Notes: generated from the sequence alone by a model not told the origin. A DNA stretch of 64,000 nucleotides from Pseudomonas plecoglossicida NBRC 103162 = DSM 15088 (GCF_000730665.1 NZ_BBIV01000007.1:1-64000); one strand, 5' to 3'. Numbered from the stretch's first letter, positions 24,872-34,595 are shown. Program-made: numbers and translations.

Positions 24872-25237
24872 TCAACCAGGCTTGCGCAGGGTCTTCTGCT
24901 TGAGGATGTACAGGCTCACCAGCACCGCACTGGTGAGCATGAACGCGCGCGCCCAGAACAGCGGCACCAGGTAGCAGGACAGGCTGATGCTCGCCCACAT
25001 CAGCCCGATGGCGTAGACCTTGCCCTTGAGCGGAATGCCCTCACCGCTCAGGTAGTCGCGTATCCACGGCCCGAGTTTCGGATGGTTGACCAGCCAGTGG
25101 TGAAAGCGGGGCGAGCTGCGGGCGAAGCAGGCGGCGGCCAGCAGCAGGAAAGGGGTGGTGGGCAACACCGGCAGGAAGATCCCCAGCACCCCCAGCGCGA
25201 CGCTGAGCCAGCCGATGGCCAGCAACAGGTAGCGCAC
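24872..25237 (-). CDS. YbaN-like DUF454 inner-membrane protein
   Basis: This 121-aa protein has the DUF454 pattern: two N-terminal helices with GVLGIFLPVLPTTPFLLLAA, the SPRFHHWLVNHPKLGPWIRD loop and two C-terminal helices. Function is unknown; E. coli YbaN is the reference member. The start is a GTG at 25237, just after the stop of the upstream YgfB-like gene, so the pair is an operon. The open frame reaches 25312, but this would overlap the neighbour. It is convergent with the adhesin gene. Confidence 0.8.
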   Translation of the reverse strand: MRYLLLAIGWLSVALGVLGIFLPVLPTTPFLLLAAACFARSSPRFHHWLVNHPKLGPWIRDYLSGEGIPLKGKVYAIGLMWASISLSCYLVPLFWARAFMLTSAVLVSLYILKQKTLRKPG

Positions 25238-25244
25238 GGCCGAC

Positions 25245-25832
25245 TCAGTGGTGGCGTGGCTTGAGCAGCGCCGGCTTCTCGTCAGGAGCGTGCAGCAGCA
25301 GGAACAGTGCACTCAGCGCCTCGGGGATCTGCACGATCATGTCGTCCTGCAGGTTGGCGTTGCTGGCGATGTCGGCGAACTCTGGCTGCTCGTCGAACAG
25401 GCCCGAGCCGACCATGATCGGCAGCAGCATCTCGCTGACTTCCTCTTCGGCGTTCTCGAACCAGGCTTCCTCGCGCAGGAACACGCCCTCCATGAAGCCG
25501 ATGCACCAGCCGCGCAGGTCGGAATCGTCCGGTTCGTCGGTCAGGTCCAGGTCGCACGGCAGGTCGAATTCTTCGTCGCTGGCCAGCTGGCGGGCGATGT
25601 GGCCCTTCAGTGCCACCAGGGTCGCTTCGATTTCGGTGCGCTGGGCATCGCTGGCGTAATGGGGCTCTTCGGCGAACAACGCGTCGATCCATTCACGCTC
25701 GGGGACTTCTTCCGAGCAGATCGACAGCGCGGTCAGGTAGCCGTGGGCGGCGACGTAGTCCAGCGCTTCTTCGTGCAGCTCATCGGCGTCGAGGAAGGCT
25801 TGCAGGCGGGTCAGTTGCTCGGCGAAGGACAT
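25245..25832 (-). CDS. YgfB/YecA (UPF0149) family protein
   Basis: This 195-aa acidic protein matches the UPF0149 helical-bundle family: HGYLTALSICSEEVPEREWI near residue 30, the LRGWCIGFMEGVFLREEAW block near 106-124, and a C-terminal IPEALSALFLLL helix. Function is not established, although family members have been linked to regulation in P. aeruginosa. AAGGTAG precedes the ATG. It is upstream of and co-directional with the DUF454 gene, and divergent from recQ. Confidence 0.8.
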   Translation of the reverse strand: MSFAEQLTRLQAFLDADELHEEALDYVAAHGYLTALSICSEEVPEREWIDALFAEEPHYASDAQRTEIEATLVALKGHIARQLASDEEFDLPCDLDLTDEPDDSDLRGWCIGFMEGVFLREEAWFENAEEEVSEMLLPIMVGSGLFDEQPEFADIASNANLQDDMIVQIPEALSALFLLLHAPDEKPALLKPRHH

Positions 25833-26076
25833 TAAGGGCTACCTTGGGGGAATAAACGATAGTGAATTCTAGCACCTTGCGGTGATGGCGGTGCAAAGGG
25901 AACGTCTGTCACCCGGGCATCCTGCCGGGAGCGGCACTGCGGTATACTCCGCGATTTTTCATGCAGAGGCGGGGTTTCCCGGCCGTCTGGCAAAAGCCGC
26001 TTACGCATTCGGCGTGTGCGGAGCGGGTTTTTCGTCCAGCCTGTGTCCAGGATGGTACGGCGATTTGGAGTTGCAC

Positions 26077-28221
26077 ATGCTCGAACAGGCTCAGCGCGTT
26101 CTCAAGGATATCTTCGGCTACGACAGTTTCCGCGGGCGCCAGGCAGCGATCATCGAATGCGTGGCCAGCGGCGGCGATGCGCTGGTGCTGATGCCCACCG
26201 GTGGCGGCAAGTCGTTGTGCTTCCAGGTGCCGGGGTTGCTGCGCCCGGGCTTGACGGTGGTGGTGTCGCCGTTGATCGCGCTGATGGACGACCAGGTCGC
26301 CACGCTGGACGAGCTGGGCGTCGCCGCCGCGGCGCTGAACTCCACCCTGAGCGCGGAGCAGCAGCGCGACCTGGCCGGGCGCCTGCGCCGTGGCGAAGTG
26401 AAGATGCTGTACCTGGCGCCGGAGCGCCTGGTACAGCCGCGCATGCTGGAGTTCCTGCGCGGGCTGGACATCGCCCTGTTCGCCATCGACGAGGCCCACT
26501 GCGTGTCGCAATGGGGCCATGACTTCCGCCCCGAATACCTGCAGCTCGGCCAGCTGGCCGAACTTTTCCCGCACGTGCCGCGTATCGCCCTGACCGCCAC
26601 CGCCGACATGCGAACCCGCGAGGAGATCGTCCAGCGCCTGCACCTGCAGGGCGCCGAACGCTTCCTGTCGAGCTTCGACCGGCCGAACATCTTCTACCGC
26701 ATCGTGCCCAAGGAGTCGCCGCGCAAGCAGCTGATGGCCTTCCTTGGCGAGCGCCGTGGCAATGCCGGCATCGTCTACTGCCTCTCTCGCAAAAAGGTCG
26801 ACGAGACCGCGGCGTTCCTGTGCGAGCAAGGCTTCCCGGCGCTGCCTTACCATGCCGGCCTTGCTGCCGAAACACGGGCCGCCAACCAGCACCGCTTCCT
26901 CAATGAGGAAGGGCTGATCATGGTCGCCACCATTGCCTTCGGCATGGGCATCGACAAGCCCAACGTGCGCTTTGTCGCCCACCTCGACCTGCCCAAGTCC
27001 CTCGAGGCCTATTACCAGGAAACCGGTCGTGCCGGCCGCGATGGCCTGCCGTCCGACGCCTGGATGGCCTACGGCCTGCAGGACATGGTGATGCTCAAGC
27101 AGATGCTGCAGAACTCCGAGGGTGACGAACGCCACAAGCGCGTCGAGCAGCACAAGCTCGATGCCATGCTGGCCCTCTGCGAAGAGACCCGCTGCCGTCG
27201 CCAGTCGCTGCTGGCCTACTTCGACGAAGTGCTCGAGCAGCCGTGCGGGCATTGCGACAACTGCGTCGACCAGATCCAGACCTGGGACGCCACCGAGCCT
27301 GCGCGACAAGCCTTGTCGGCGGTATTCCGCACCGGCCAGCGCTACGGGGTAGGTCATCTGGTCGATGTGTTGCTGGGCAAGGACACCGAGAAGGTGCGTA
27401 ATTTCGGCCACGAGAAGCTTGCGGTGTTCGGCGTCGGCAAGGCACTGGCCGAGGCCGAATGGCGTTCGCTGTTCCGCCAGCTGGTGGCCCGTGGCCTGGT
27501 CGACATCGACCTGGAAGGCTACGGTGGCCTGCGCCTGGCCGACAGTTGCCGGCCACTGCTGCGTGGCGAGGTCACCTTGCAGCTGCGCCGCGACCTCAAG
27601 CCGCAGACCGTGGCCAAGGCTTCTTCCAGCGGCGGCAGCCCGGCCAGCCAGCTGGTGCGGACCGAGGAGCGGGAGCTGTGGGAGGCCCTGCGTACCTTGC
27701 GGCGCAAACTGGCCGAGGAGCACAGCGTGCCGCCCTATGTCATCTTCCCCGACTCCACGCTGCTGGAGATGCTGCGCAGCCAGCCGACCAGCCTCAGCGA
27801 CATGGCCCAAGTCAGCGGTGTGGGCGCGCGCAAGCTGGAGCGCTATGGCCAGGCCTTCCTCGAAGTGCTCAACGGCGCAGGTGGCACCGAGGAGGCGCCG
27901 AAAGTGGTGCTCGACCTGCGCCACGAACTGGTCAGCCTGGCCCGTGCCGGCATGACCCCGGCGCAGATCGCCGGCCAGCTCAACTGCAGCGAGAAGAACG
28001 TCTACAGCCTGCTGGCCGAGGCCCTCGGTCGCCAGGAACTGAGCCTGGACCAGGCGCTCGACCTGCCGGAAGACCTGCTGATGGAGATACAGGATGCCTT
28101 CCTCGATGGTGAAGGGGAGCTGCCACCGGTGTCAGTCATTGCACCCTTGTTCGGTGCCCGGGTACCGGAAGGAGTGCTGTACTGCGTACGCGCAGCATTG
28201 GCGGCAGAATTCGAGTTGTGA
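26077..28221 (+). CDS. recQ: ATP-dependent DNA helicase RecQ
   Basis: This 714-aa 3'-5' DNA helicase acts in RecF-type recombination repair. The helicase core has GYDSFRGRQ, Walker [16 protein letters not shown] ([15 protein letters not shown]), and domain-two motifs ending [10 protein letters not shown]. The RQC zinc cluster ([10 protein letters not shown]...CGHCDNC) follows, then an HRDC domain around residues 525-600 and a further helix-turn-helix-rich tail, so it is about 100 residues longer than E. coli RecQ. The ATG at 26077 has GGAG six bases upstream; the frame is open to 25882 but that part is not RecQ-like. A TATACT lies at 25943 in the leader. Confidence 0.95.
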   Translation: MLEQAQRVLKDIFGYDSFRGRQAAIIECVASGGDALVLMPTGGGKSLCFQVPGLLRPGLTVVVSPLIALMDDQVATLDELGVAAAALNSTLSAEQQRDLAGRLRRGEVKMLYLAPERLVQPRMLEFLRGLDIALFAIDEAHCVSQWGHDFRPEYLQLGQLAELFPHVPRIALTATADMRTREEIVQRLHLQGAERFLSSFDRPNIFYRIVPKESPRKQLMAFLGERRGNAGIVYCLSRKKVDETAAFLCEQGFPALPYHAGLAAETRAANQHRFLNEEGLIMVATIAFGMGIDKPNVRFVAHLDLPKSLEAYYQETGRAGRDGLPSDAWMAYGLQDMVMLKQMLQNSEGDERHKRVEQHKLDAMLALCEETRCRRQSLLAYFDEVLEQPCGHCDNCVDQIQTWDATEPARQALSAVFRTGQRYGVGHLVDVLLGKDTEKVRNFGHEKLAVFGVGKALAEAEWRSLFRQLVARGLVDIDLEGYGGLRLADSCRPLLRGEVTLQLRRDLKPQTVAKASSSGGSPASQLVRTEERELWEALRTLRRKLAEEHSVPPYVIFPDSTLLEMLRSQPTSLSDMAQVSGVGARKLERYGQAFLEVLNGAGGTEEAPKVVLDLRHELVSLARAGMTPAQIAGQLNCSEKNVYSLLAEALGRQELSLDQALDLPEDLLMEIQDAFLDGEGELPPVSVIAPLFGARVPEGVLYCVRAALAAEFEL

Positions 28222-28328
28222 TTGAAGACATTTCGGACATCTACTGACCTGTGGCATCCTTTTTGACGATTATCGGCCCCTGGTGTGGCGGTCAGTCTTG
28301 CTTGAAGGCACAGGGCATGGTTAGCTGC

Positions 28329-28339
28329 CTAATAATTAG
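28329..28339. promoter_or_regulatory. Palindrome before marR-type gene
   Basis: CTAATAATTAG is a perfect 11-bp dyad 21 bases before the MarR ATG, the kind of AT-rich site MarR/SlyA proteins bind for autoregulation. Confidence 0.45.
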
Positions 28340-28359
28340 TTCCAGTCCATGAGTTCTTT

Positions 28360-28797
28360 ATGCCCCTGACCGACAATCAACACCGCTTTGGCATGCAGCT
28401 GGCCCAGATGTCCAGGGGTTGGCGTGCCGAACTGGATCGCCGCCTGGCCGGGCTCAACCTGTCCCAGGCGCGTTGGCTGGTGTTGCTGCACCTTGCACGA
28501 TTCGAAGAAGCGCCAACCCAGCGCGAACTGGCCCAGAGTGTCGGCGTCGAAGGCCCGACTTTGGCGCGCCTGCTCGACAGTTTGGAGAACCAGGGCCTGG
28601 TGCGCCGCCAGGCGGTGCTGGAAGATCGCCGGGCCAAGAAGATCCAGCTGTGCCCGCCGGCCAAGCCGTTGATCGACCAGATCGAGACCATTGCCAATGC
28701 CTTGCGCCTGGAGCTGTTCACCGGGGTGGACGAGGCGGACCTGCAAGTGTGCATGCGGGTGCATGCGAAGATTCTGGCCAATCTGGAAAAATCCTGA
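28360..28797 (+). CDS. MarR/SlyA-family transcriptional regulator
   Basis: This 145-aa winged-helix regulator has the MarR order: dimerisation helices at both ends and a central DNA-binding part with TQRELAQSVGVEGPTLARLL (recognition helix) and a basic wing (LEDRRAKKIQL). The VEGPTLARLLDSLE wording is close to SlyA. Target genes are unknown; the AT-rich dyad upstream suggests autoregulation. It lies between recQ and the convergent patatin gene, as near plpD in P. aeruginosa. Confidence 0.85.
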   Translation: MPLTDNQHRFGMQLAQMSRGWRAELDRRLAGLNLSQARWLVLLHLARFEEAPTQRELAQSVGVEGPTLARLLDSLENQGLVRRQAVLEDRRAKKIQLCPPAKPLIDQIETIANALRLELFTGVDEADLQVCMRVHAKILANLEKS

Positions 28798-28801
28798 GTT
28801 G

Positions 28802-28898
28802 CTGGGGCCGCTTCGCGACACAAGGCCGCTCCTACAGAAAACGGCGATCTCTTGTAGGAGCGGCCTTGTGTCGCGAAAGGGCTGCAAAGCAGCCCCAG
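28802..28898. repeat. REPIN of a second sequence class
   Basis: The inverted arms read TCGCGACACAAGGCCGCTCC and complement, distinct from the CGCCGGCAAGCC class found elsewhere in the window. An outer GGGGCTGC...GCAGCCCC-like pairing extends it. It separates two convergent genes. Confidence 0.8.
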
Positions 28899-28902
28899 CA
28901 AT

Positions 28903-31089
28903 CTAGAAGGTATGCCCCAGGTTCAGATACACCGCCTGCTCATGGGCACTGTTGGCCCCATAGCTCAGGTTCAACGGCCCCAGCGGCGTCTCCAGCCCGA
29001 GGAAGATGCTTGCTGCGTTGATGTACCCACTGTCGAACTCATTGTCATTGTTCCAGGCCCGGCCGCGCTCCAGCGAGCCGCCGATGTACAGCGGGAATTC
29101 CAGCGGCAGGTAGGCCCGCGGCGTCAGGCGGCGGTAGTAGACCACGCGCATCAGGCTCAGGTTCTGCCCTGACACCGAGTCCTGGCGGAACCCCGACAAC
29201 TCTCGTGCGCCACCGATCACGAAGCTCGATGTCACCACTTCGGTGGCATCCAGCGTACGCCCGTAGCGGCCCCCCAGTACCCAGGTATCAGGCCCGCTGC
29301 TGAAGGCCTTGTCCAGGTTGAACAACCATTGGCGGTACGATTCGTCGGAGTCCAGCGACTTGTCGTACTTGCGCAAGGTCAGGCCGATGTCCTCGCCACT
29401 GTGCGGGAAGTAGACGTTGTCGAGGGTGTCGAACGAGTACTTGAGCTCATAGAAGCCTTCGTTGAAGCTGACCGTAGGCAGGTCCTGGTCACCGATGCGG
29501 ACCTCGGCTTCGCCCCAGGCCTTGCCTGCCCCCAGACGCACTTCGCCATAGGTACCGATCTGCCGGCCGAAATTGAGGCCGAAACCATAGCGTTCAAGTC
29601 GATACTCGGCGATCGGGTCGTTATCCAGGGTGGCTTCGATGTTCTGCGAGCTGAAGTCCAGGTAAGGCGCGATGAAATACCTCGAACCCACATCCAGCGG
29701 CTGGTAGAACTCGCTGTACAGCTCCTGCTGGTCACCGATCTGTGCGCGCGTGAGCCATTCCGCGCCGAGCTGGTTGATGCCGTTGACCCGGTAGCTGGCG
29801 CCCAGGTTGAAGGCGCTGTCACCGCGCAGGTCATCCGAAAGGTTCAAGCCCAGGCGCAAGTAATCGGTGCCGCCGCGCTTGCCACGGGCATTGATCACCA
29901 GGGTGTTTTGCTCGCCCTTGTGCACCACGCGGTATTGCACCCGGTCGAAGTAGTCCAGGCCATACAGGGTGCCCATGTCGGTCTGCAGGCGGTCGAGCTC
30001 CAGCGGCTCGCCAATCGGCTGGCGGATGTAGTAGCGGATCACATCGTCGCTGACCTTGGAGTCGTTCTCCACGCGAATCGCTGTGATCACGGGGGTCCGC
30101 TGGCGCGGTGAACGGGCCACCGCCAGCTGCGCATCGCCTTCGGATTGGCGCAGCGCGGCAAGGCGCGGTTCGAGCAGTTGCGCGGCTCGGTAGCCCGCTT
30201 CGATCATGTCGCGCGCGCGGCCGAAATCGGTGACGCCGAACGCGGCCAGCTGCGGTTGGATGAGGATGTCGTCGCGGTGAAGGCTGGCCAGTTGCTCCTC
30301 GGAATTGCGCCGGGTCATGAGGGTGATCGACTGGTTGAGCACATCGACTACCGTGGCCAGTTGCTTGCGGTCACGCAGCGGGGTGCCGATATCGACCACG
30401 ATGGCCAGGTCGACCCCCATCTCGCGGGCCACGTCCACGGGAATGTTATCGACCATGCCGCCGTCCACCAGCAGCCGGCCGTCCAGCTCCACCGGCGCGA
30501 ACACCGCCGGGATCGACATGCTGGCGCGGATCACCTGGGGCAGGTGACCCTTGCTGAACACCACTTTCTCGCCACTGGCGATGTCGGTGGCCACGGCGCG
30601 AAAAGGGATCGGCAATTTGTCGAAGTCGCGGGTGTCGGCGGTGTGGGCCAACTTGCTTTCCAGCAGCAGGGCCAGGTTCTGGCCCTGGATCACGCCCAGC
30701 GGCAGGCCGAGGCTGCCGTCATCGCGAAAGCTCAGCTTCTGCTTGACCAGGAAGTCGCGGTCATCCTGCTTGCGCCTGAACGGTACGTCCTTGCGCGGCG
30801 GAGCATCGGACAGCGCCTGCTGCCAGTCGAGCGTGGTGGCCAGTTTCTCCAGTTCCTCGACGCTGTAGCCCGAGGCATACAACCCGCCAACCACCGCCCC
30901 CATGCTGGTACCGGCAATGGCATCGATGCGCACGCCCTGTTCTTCCAGCGCCTTGAGCACGCCGATGTGCGCCAGGCCCCTGGCGGCGCCACCGGAGAGC
31001 ACCAGCCCGACCTTGGGCCGGGCCGCTTCGGCGGCGAGCGCGGAAATGCAAGTGAGCATCAGCAAAAGGCAGAACAGCAGGCGGCGCAT
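28903..31089 (-). CDS. plpD: PlpD-like patatin phospholipase, type Vd autotransporter
   Basis: This 728-aa protein equals P. aeruginosa PlpD in length and layout. A signal peptide (residues 1-19) leads into a patatin lipase with the oxyanion motif GGAARG, nucleophile elbow GTSMG and catalytic DGG. A single POTRA domain (about 335-415) follows, then a 16-strand Omp85-like barrel ending in LNLGHTF, with the terminal phenylalanine needed for Bam insertion. It secretes its own phospholipase domain to the surface. I chose the ATG at 31089 rather than the TTG at 31101, which also gives the PlpD length. Confidence 0.9.
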   Translation of the reverse strand: MRRLLFCLLLMLTCISALAAEAARPKVGLVLSGGAARGLAHIGVLKALEEQGVRIDAIAGTSMGAVVGGLYASGYSVEELEKLATTLDWQQALSDAPPRKDVPFRRKQDDRDFLVKQKLSFRDDGSLGLPLGVIQGQNLALLLESKLAHTADTRDFDKLPIPFRAVATDIASGEKVVFSKGHLPQVIRASMSIPAVFAPVELDGRLLVDGGMVDNIPVDVAREMGVDLAIVVDIGTPLRDRKQLATVVDVLNQSITLMTRRNSEEQLASLHRDDILIQPQLAAFGVTDFGRARDMIEAGYRAAQLLEPRLAALRQSEGDAQLAVARSPRQRTPVITAIRVENDSKVSDDVIRYYIRQPIGEPLELDRLQTDMGTLYGLDYFDRVQYRVVHKGEQNTLVINARGKRGGTDYLRLGLNLSDDLRGDSAFNLGASYRVNGINQLGAEWLTRAQIGDQQELYSEFYQPLDVGSRYFIAPYLDFSSQNIEATLDNDPIAEYRLERYGFGLNFGRQIGTYGEVRLGAGKAWGEAEVRIGDQDLPTVSFNEGFYELKYSFDTLDNVYFPHSGEDIGLTLRKYDKSLDSDESYRQWLFNLDKAFSSGPDTWVLGGRYGRTLDATEVVTSSFVIGGARELSGFRQDSVSGQNLSLMRVVYYRRLTPRAYLPLEFPLYIGGSLERGRAWNNDNEFDSGYINAASIFLGLETPLGPLNLSYGANSAHEQAVYLNLGHTF

Positions 31090-31156
31090 CGTGAGTCTCA
31101 AACCCGGGGCTAAAGACCGCTAGTATAAGCGGCCCCTTACCTCGAGAGACTTGACC

Positions 31157-31438
31157 ATGGCCGATACCAAGCCGGAAATTGTCATCACCTATTGCACCCA
31201 GTGCCAGTGGCTGTTGCGCGCAGCCTGGCTGGCCCAGGAGCTGCTCAGCACCTTCTCCGACGACCTTGCCCGGGTGGCGCTCGAGCCGGGCACTGGCGGT
31301 GTGTTCCGGATTACCTGCCAAGGCGTGCAGATCTGGGAGCGCAAGGCCGATGGCGGGTTCCCCGAAGCCAAGGTGCTGAAGCAGCGGGTTCGCGACCAGA
31401 TCGACCCGCAGCGCGACCTGGGCCACAACGATCGCTGA
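31157..31438 (+). CDS. SelT/SelW/SelH-family (Rdx) thioredoxin-like protein
   Basis: This 93-aa protein has the Rdx fold pattern: a first strand followed by the redox CxxC (ITYCTQCQWLLRAAW), a glycine turn (EPGTGGVFRI) and the WERKADGGFPEAKVLKQRVRD ending in two parts, typical of bacterial SelW-like proteins in which selenocysteine is cysteine. A role in thiol redox chemistry is inferred from the family. The start at 31157 has CGAGAG about eight bases upstream. It is divergent from plpD and convergent with the exporter at 31439, with no gap at the stops. Confidence 0.85.
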   Translation: MADTKPEIVITYCTQCQWLLRAAWLAQELLSTFSDDLARVALEPGTGGVFRITCQGVQIWERKADGGFPEAKVLKQRVRDQIDPQRDLGHNDR

Positions 31439-32329
31439 TCAGGCGCCTTCGGCCACTGCGCGCGGTTTGCCGGGCTGCTCGGCCGCCAAGCGGCTGGACA
31501 GCACGATGGCGAAGATGATCAGTGCACCGCCCAGCAGCATGCGCAGGGTAGGCGTTTCGGCGAACACCACCCAGGCCACGGCAATGCCGTAGACCGGCTC
31601 CATGCCGAATACCACGGCCGCCGTGCGTGCCTTGATCACCGCCAGGCTGGCGACGAACAGGCTGTGGGCGACGCCGGTGCAGAAGATGCCGAGCAGGGCG
31701 ATCCACAGCCAGTCTCCGGGTGCGACCGTCGCCAAGCCTGGTGCGGCCACCGGCAACAGGCAGAGGCCGACCACCAGGTTCTGCCACAGCGCTGCCTGCA
31801 CCGCGGGCAAGCGGCCGGAACCTGCGCGGTTGGTCAGCGACAGCAGCGAGAACAGCAGGCCCGAGAGCAGGGCCCAGAGCAGGCCGCCGGTGGCCTCGCT
31901 GGCCAGGTCGAAGGACGGTGTCACCAGGACCAGGCCGATGCTTACCAGTACCACCAGCACCGCTTCGTTTCGGCGGATGCGTTCACGGAACAGCAGCCCT
32001 TCGAGGATCACCGTGAACGCCGGGAAGCTGGCGAAGCCGAGGGTGGCGATGGCTACGCCGGCGACCTTGACGGCAATGAAGAAGCTGACCCAGTGACCGG
32101 CCAGCAGCACCCCGCCGAGCAGCAGGCGGCGCATGTCGCGTCCGCTCAGGCGTTGCCAACCCGGGCCGGTGAGGCTGGCGAACAGGGTCAGGGCGAGCAC
32201 GGCGAATGCGGCACGGCCGAAGACGATGATCGCCGGGCTGGCGCTGGCGGCGAGTTTGCCGAAGACGCCGGTCAGGCCGAAGAACAGCGCGCCGATGTGC
32301 AGGGCGCCGAGGGCGGTGCGGTGGTTCAT
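31439..32329 (-). CDS. EamA/DMT-family transporter
   Basis: This 296-aa protein has ten helices in two EamA repeats, with GLTGVFGKLA in helix one, GRAAFAVLAL in helix two and the VVFGMEPVYGIAVAWVVFAE ending of the second repeat. It is a metabolite exporter of unknown substrate. I chose MNHRTALG at 32329, behind AAGGACC; the frame is open to 32542. An AraC regulator lies 91 bp upstream on the same strand and may control it. Confidence 0.8.
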   Translation of the reverse strand: MNHRTALGALHIGALFFGLTGVFGKLAASASPAIIVFGRAAFAVLALTLFASLTGPGWQRLSGRDMRRLLLGGVLLAGHWVSFFIAVKVAGVAIATLGFASFPAFTVILEGLLFRERIRRNEAVLVVLVSIGLVLVTPSFDLASEATGGLLWALLSGLLFSLLSLTNRAGSGRLPAVQAALWQNLVVGLCLLPVAAPGLATVAPGDWLWIALLGIFCTGVAHSLFVASLAVIKARTAAVVFGMEPVYGIAVAWVVFAETPTLRMLLGGALIIFAIVLSSRLAAEQPGKPRAVAEGA

Positions 32330-32354
32330 GGTGGTCCTTGGGATCATCGTTGTC

Positions 32355-32374
32355 TTTGCCGGCGATAGCGCCGG
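32355..32374. repeat. REP remnant
   Basis: TTGCCGGCGATAGCGCCGGTAC keeps the distal half of a REP arm in the gap between the AraC gene and the exporter. Confidence 0.45.
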
Positions 32375-32420
32375 TACAGACACAGTGTAAAACGTCGAGA
32401 AACCAGAATCTGTCGCCAGG

Positions 32421-33194
32421 CTAGCGCCGGTTGTCGCCAGACTCTCGCCGCAAGACCCTGGGTGTACACCCGAACGCCCGCAATATCGCCGCCGAAAACG
32501 CGCTCTGCGAGCTGTATCCCACCTGCACGGCAACTTCACCAACGGGCAGCGCCGTTTCTCGCAGCAACCGCCGCGCCTTGAGCAAGCGCCGTTGGCGGAT
32601 ATATTCCATCGGCGTCATCCCGCACTCGAGTGCGAAGCGCGCATGCAGCCGCGCGCTGGACAGCCCGGCGATGCGCGCCAGGTCGGCGACCTGCAATGGG
32701 TGCGCCGCATGCTGTTCGACATGGCTGTCGAACGCGGCATAAGGCAGGCGATGACTGGGCGTGATGACGGCTGAAGCCGTGGGGTTGAGACTGGCCAACA
32801 GCAGCGCTGCACCTTGCCGGGCAAACAGCGGGTCATCCACCGGGCTGGCTGCCAGCCAGTCCACCAGTTGCTGCTGGCGGCTGTCCAGGTCCAGCGCGGC
32901 CGGGCGGTCGAGCAGGCGCCGGCTGGCATCGGTGTGTTCACCCAGTTGCTCGCGCAACCAATGCTCGCCCGGTACATCGAGCACCAGGCAGTGGCTGCCG
33001 CTCTCACTGCCACAGCTGTGATGGGCCCCGGCAGGTACCACCATCAGGCCCTGGCGGTCGAGCCGCGCACCGTGCCCTTGCACCTCGAAATCCAGGCTAC
33101 CCCGCAGTCCGAACACCAGTTGCGGGTGTTCGTGACTGTGAGCGATCAGGTCGTCGCGGTAATGGCGCAGGGAAAGAATCGGGCCGGCGGTCAT
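32421..33194 (-). CDS. AraC-family transcriptional regulator (cupin type)
   Basis: This 257-aa protein has an N-terminal cupin-like sensor (SLRHYRDDLIAHSHEHPQLV read in part, with H-x-H residues, and VVPAGAHHS) and a C-terminal AraC double helix-turn-helix (ADLARIAGLSSARLHARF, then GEVAVQVGYSSQSAFSAAIL). The GAGGACG site seven bases upstream supports the start at 33194. It is likely to regulate the downstream EamA exporter on the same strand. Confidence 0.83.
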   Translation of the reverse strand: MTAGPILSLRHYRDDLIAHSHEHPQLVFGLRGSLDFEVQGHGARLDRQGLMVVPAGAHHSCGSESGSHCLVLDVPGEHWLREQLGEHTDASRRLLDRPAALDLDSRQQQLVDWLAASPVDDPLFARQGAALLLASLNPTASAVITPSHRLPYAAFDSHVEQHAAHPLQVADLARIAGLSSARLHARFALECGMTPMEYIRQRRLLKARRLLRETALPVGEVAVQVGYSSQSAFSAAILRAFGCTPRVLRRESGDNRR

Positions 33195-33320
33195 GGGGCG
33201 TCCTCGCGGGGCAGGCAACCATTGTGCCCCATTCCCCGCAGGTCATCACCCGCCCCATCGCTGCCACCAACCTGTCATCTGCGCCTGCCAGTCTCCAGCA
33301 AACAGCGCCGGAGCCCGTCC

Positions 33321-34127
33321 ATGACTCACGCCGAACTTTCTCGCCCTTCACGCAAGCAACGCGTGCGCACACTGTGGATTTCCGATGTGCACCTGGGTAC
33401 CCGCGATTGCCAGGCCGAACACCTGTCGCAGTTCCTCAAGGGCTATCAGGCTGATCGCGTCTACCTGGTCGGCGATATCATCGACGGCTGGAAGCTGCGC
33501 AGCGGCATCTTCTGGCCTCAGGCACACACCAATGTCATCCGCCGTTTGCTGACCATGAGCAAGCGTGGCACCGAGGTGATCTACGTCACCGGCAACCATG
33601 ACGAATTCCTGCGCCGCTATTCGAAACTGATGCTCGGCAACATTCAGTTGGTGGACGAGGCCGAGCACTTGACGGCGGACGGGCGCCGTCTGCTGGTGAT
33701 CCATGGCGACCAGTTCGACGTGATTACCCGCTACCACCGTTGGCTGGCGTTTCTTGGCGACCGTGCCTACGAGCTCACCCTGGTACTCAACCGCTGGCTC
33801 AACCGTTGGCGGGCGCGCTATGGCTACGGCTACTGGTCGCTGTCGGCCTACCTCAAGCACAAGGTCAAGGGCGCGGTGAACTTCATCAGCGATTTCGAGG
33901 ACGCCATTGCCCACGAATGCACTCGCCGGGGTTTTCACGGAGTGGTGTGCGGGCATATCCACCATGCCGAGATCCGCACGGTGGGCGAGGTCGAATACTT
34001 CAATTGTGGCGATTGGGTAGAGTCTTGCACGGCGCTGATCGAGCACTGGGACGGCAGCATCGAGTTGTATCGGCTGGCCGAGGCGCAGCAAACCGTGCAG
34101 GCCGCCGCGCTGCGCGAACCTGCCTGA
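33321..34127 (+). CDS. Metallophosphoesterase, UDP-2,3-diacylglucosamine diphosphatase-like
   Basis: This 268-aa protein carries all calcineurin-type metal motifs: WISDVHLG, GDIIDGWKL, VTGNHDEFL, VIHGDQFD and CGHIHHAEI. The set and its spacing match the LpxH/LpxH2 group, which cleaves UDP-2,3-diacylglucosamine to lipid X in lipid A synthesis. Pseudomonas has a separate classical LpxH, so this is probably an LpxH2-like paralogue with a possibly different substrate. The start at 33321 has CGGAG seven bases upstream. It is convergent with the next gene with three bases between stops. Confidence 0.82.
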   Translation: MTHAELSRPSRKQRVRTLWISDVHLGTRDCQAEHLSQFLKGYQADRVYLVGDIIDGWKLRSGIFWPQAHTNVIRRLLTMSKRGTEVIYVTGNHDEFLRRYSKLMLGNIQLVDEAEHLTADGRRLLVIHGDQFDVITRYHRWLAFLGDRAYELTLVLNRWLNRWRARYGYGYWSLSAYLKHKVKGAVNFISDFEDAIAHECTRRGFHGVVCGHIHHAEIRTVGEVEYFNCGDWVESCTALIEHWDGSIELYRLAEAQQTVQAAALREPA

Positions 34128-34130
34128 GCC

Positions 34131-34442
34131 CTAGAGGCTGATCTTGCCCAGCAGGATGTCGCGGAACATGGCGAAATCGCCGATCAGGCTGTACAGCGGA
34201 TGCTTGAAGGTGGCCGGTCGGTTCTTCTCGAAAAAGAAGTGCCCGACCCAGGCAAAGCCATAGCCGAACAGCGGCACGGCCAGCAGCAGCATCCACTTGC
34301 CGCTGCCGATGGTATAGGCCAGCAGGGCAATGACCAGGCTGGTGCCGACAAAGTGCAGGCGCCTGCACGTGGGGTTGCTGTGTTCGCCCAGGTAGTAAGG
34401 GTAGAACTCGGCAAAACTGCGAAACTGCGCTGTGGTGGTCAT
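34131..34442 (-). CDS. DUF962 / Mpo1-like protein
   Basis: This 103-aa membrane protein has the DUF962 pattern with conserved histidines: GEHSNPTCRRLHFVGTS, two to three hydrophobic helices, GHFFFEKNRPATFKHPLYS and a final FRDILLGK. Yeast Mpo1, the characterised member, is an iron-dependent dioxygenase that shortens 2-hydroxy fatty acids; the histidines needed for iron are present here. Its role in Pseudomonas is not known. Confidence 0.8.
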   Translation of the reverse strand: MTTTAQFRSFAEFYPYYLGEHSNPTCRRLHFVGTSLVIALLAYTIGSGKWMLLLAVPLFGYGFAWVGHFFFEKNRPATFKHPLYSLIGDFAMFRDILLGKISL

Positions 34443-34595
34443 CGCAATGCTCCGGGATTATCACTTTTTGACAGGATACACGGCGTGGAGCCTGAAACGA
34501 GTCTAGAGTCATTGGCGGAGCCGGCCAGTGACAATAGGCGCCAATTGAGTATCCTTAGGTTCACCGCATGAAGCGGTCAGCATAAGAAGCCTGTC

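Noticed and set aside
25882..26076. N-terminal 65-codon extension of RecQ
   Set aside because: The extension is unlike any RecQ, overlaps the promoter region with TATACT, and a good ribosome site precedes the ATG at 26077.
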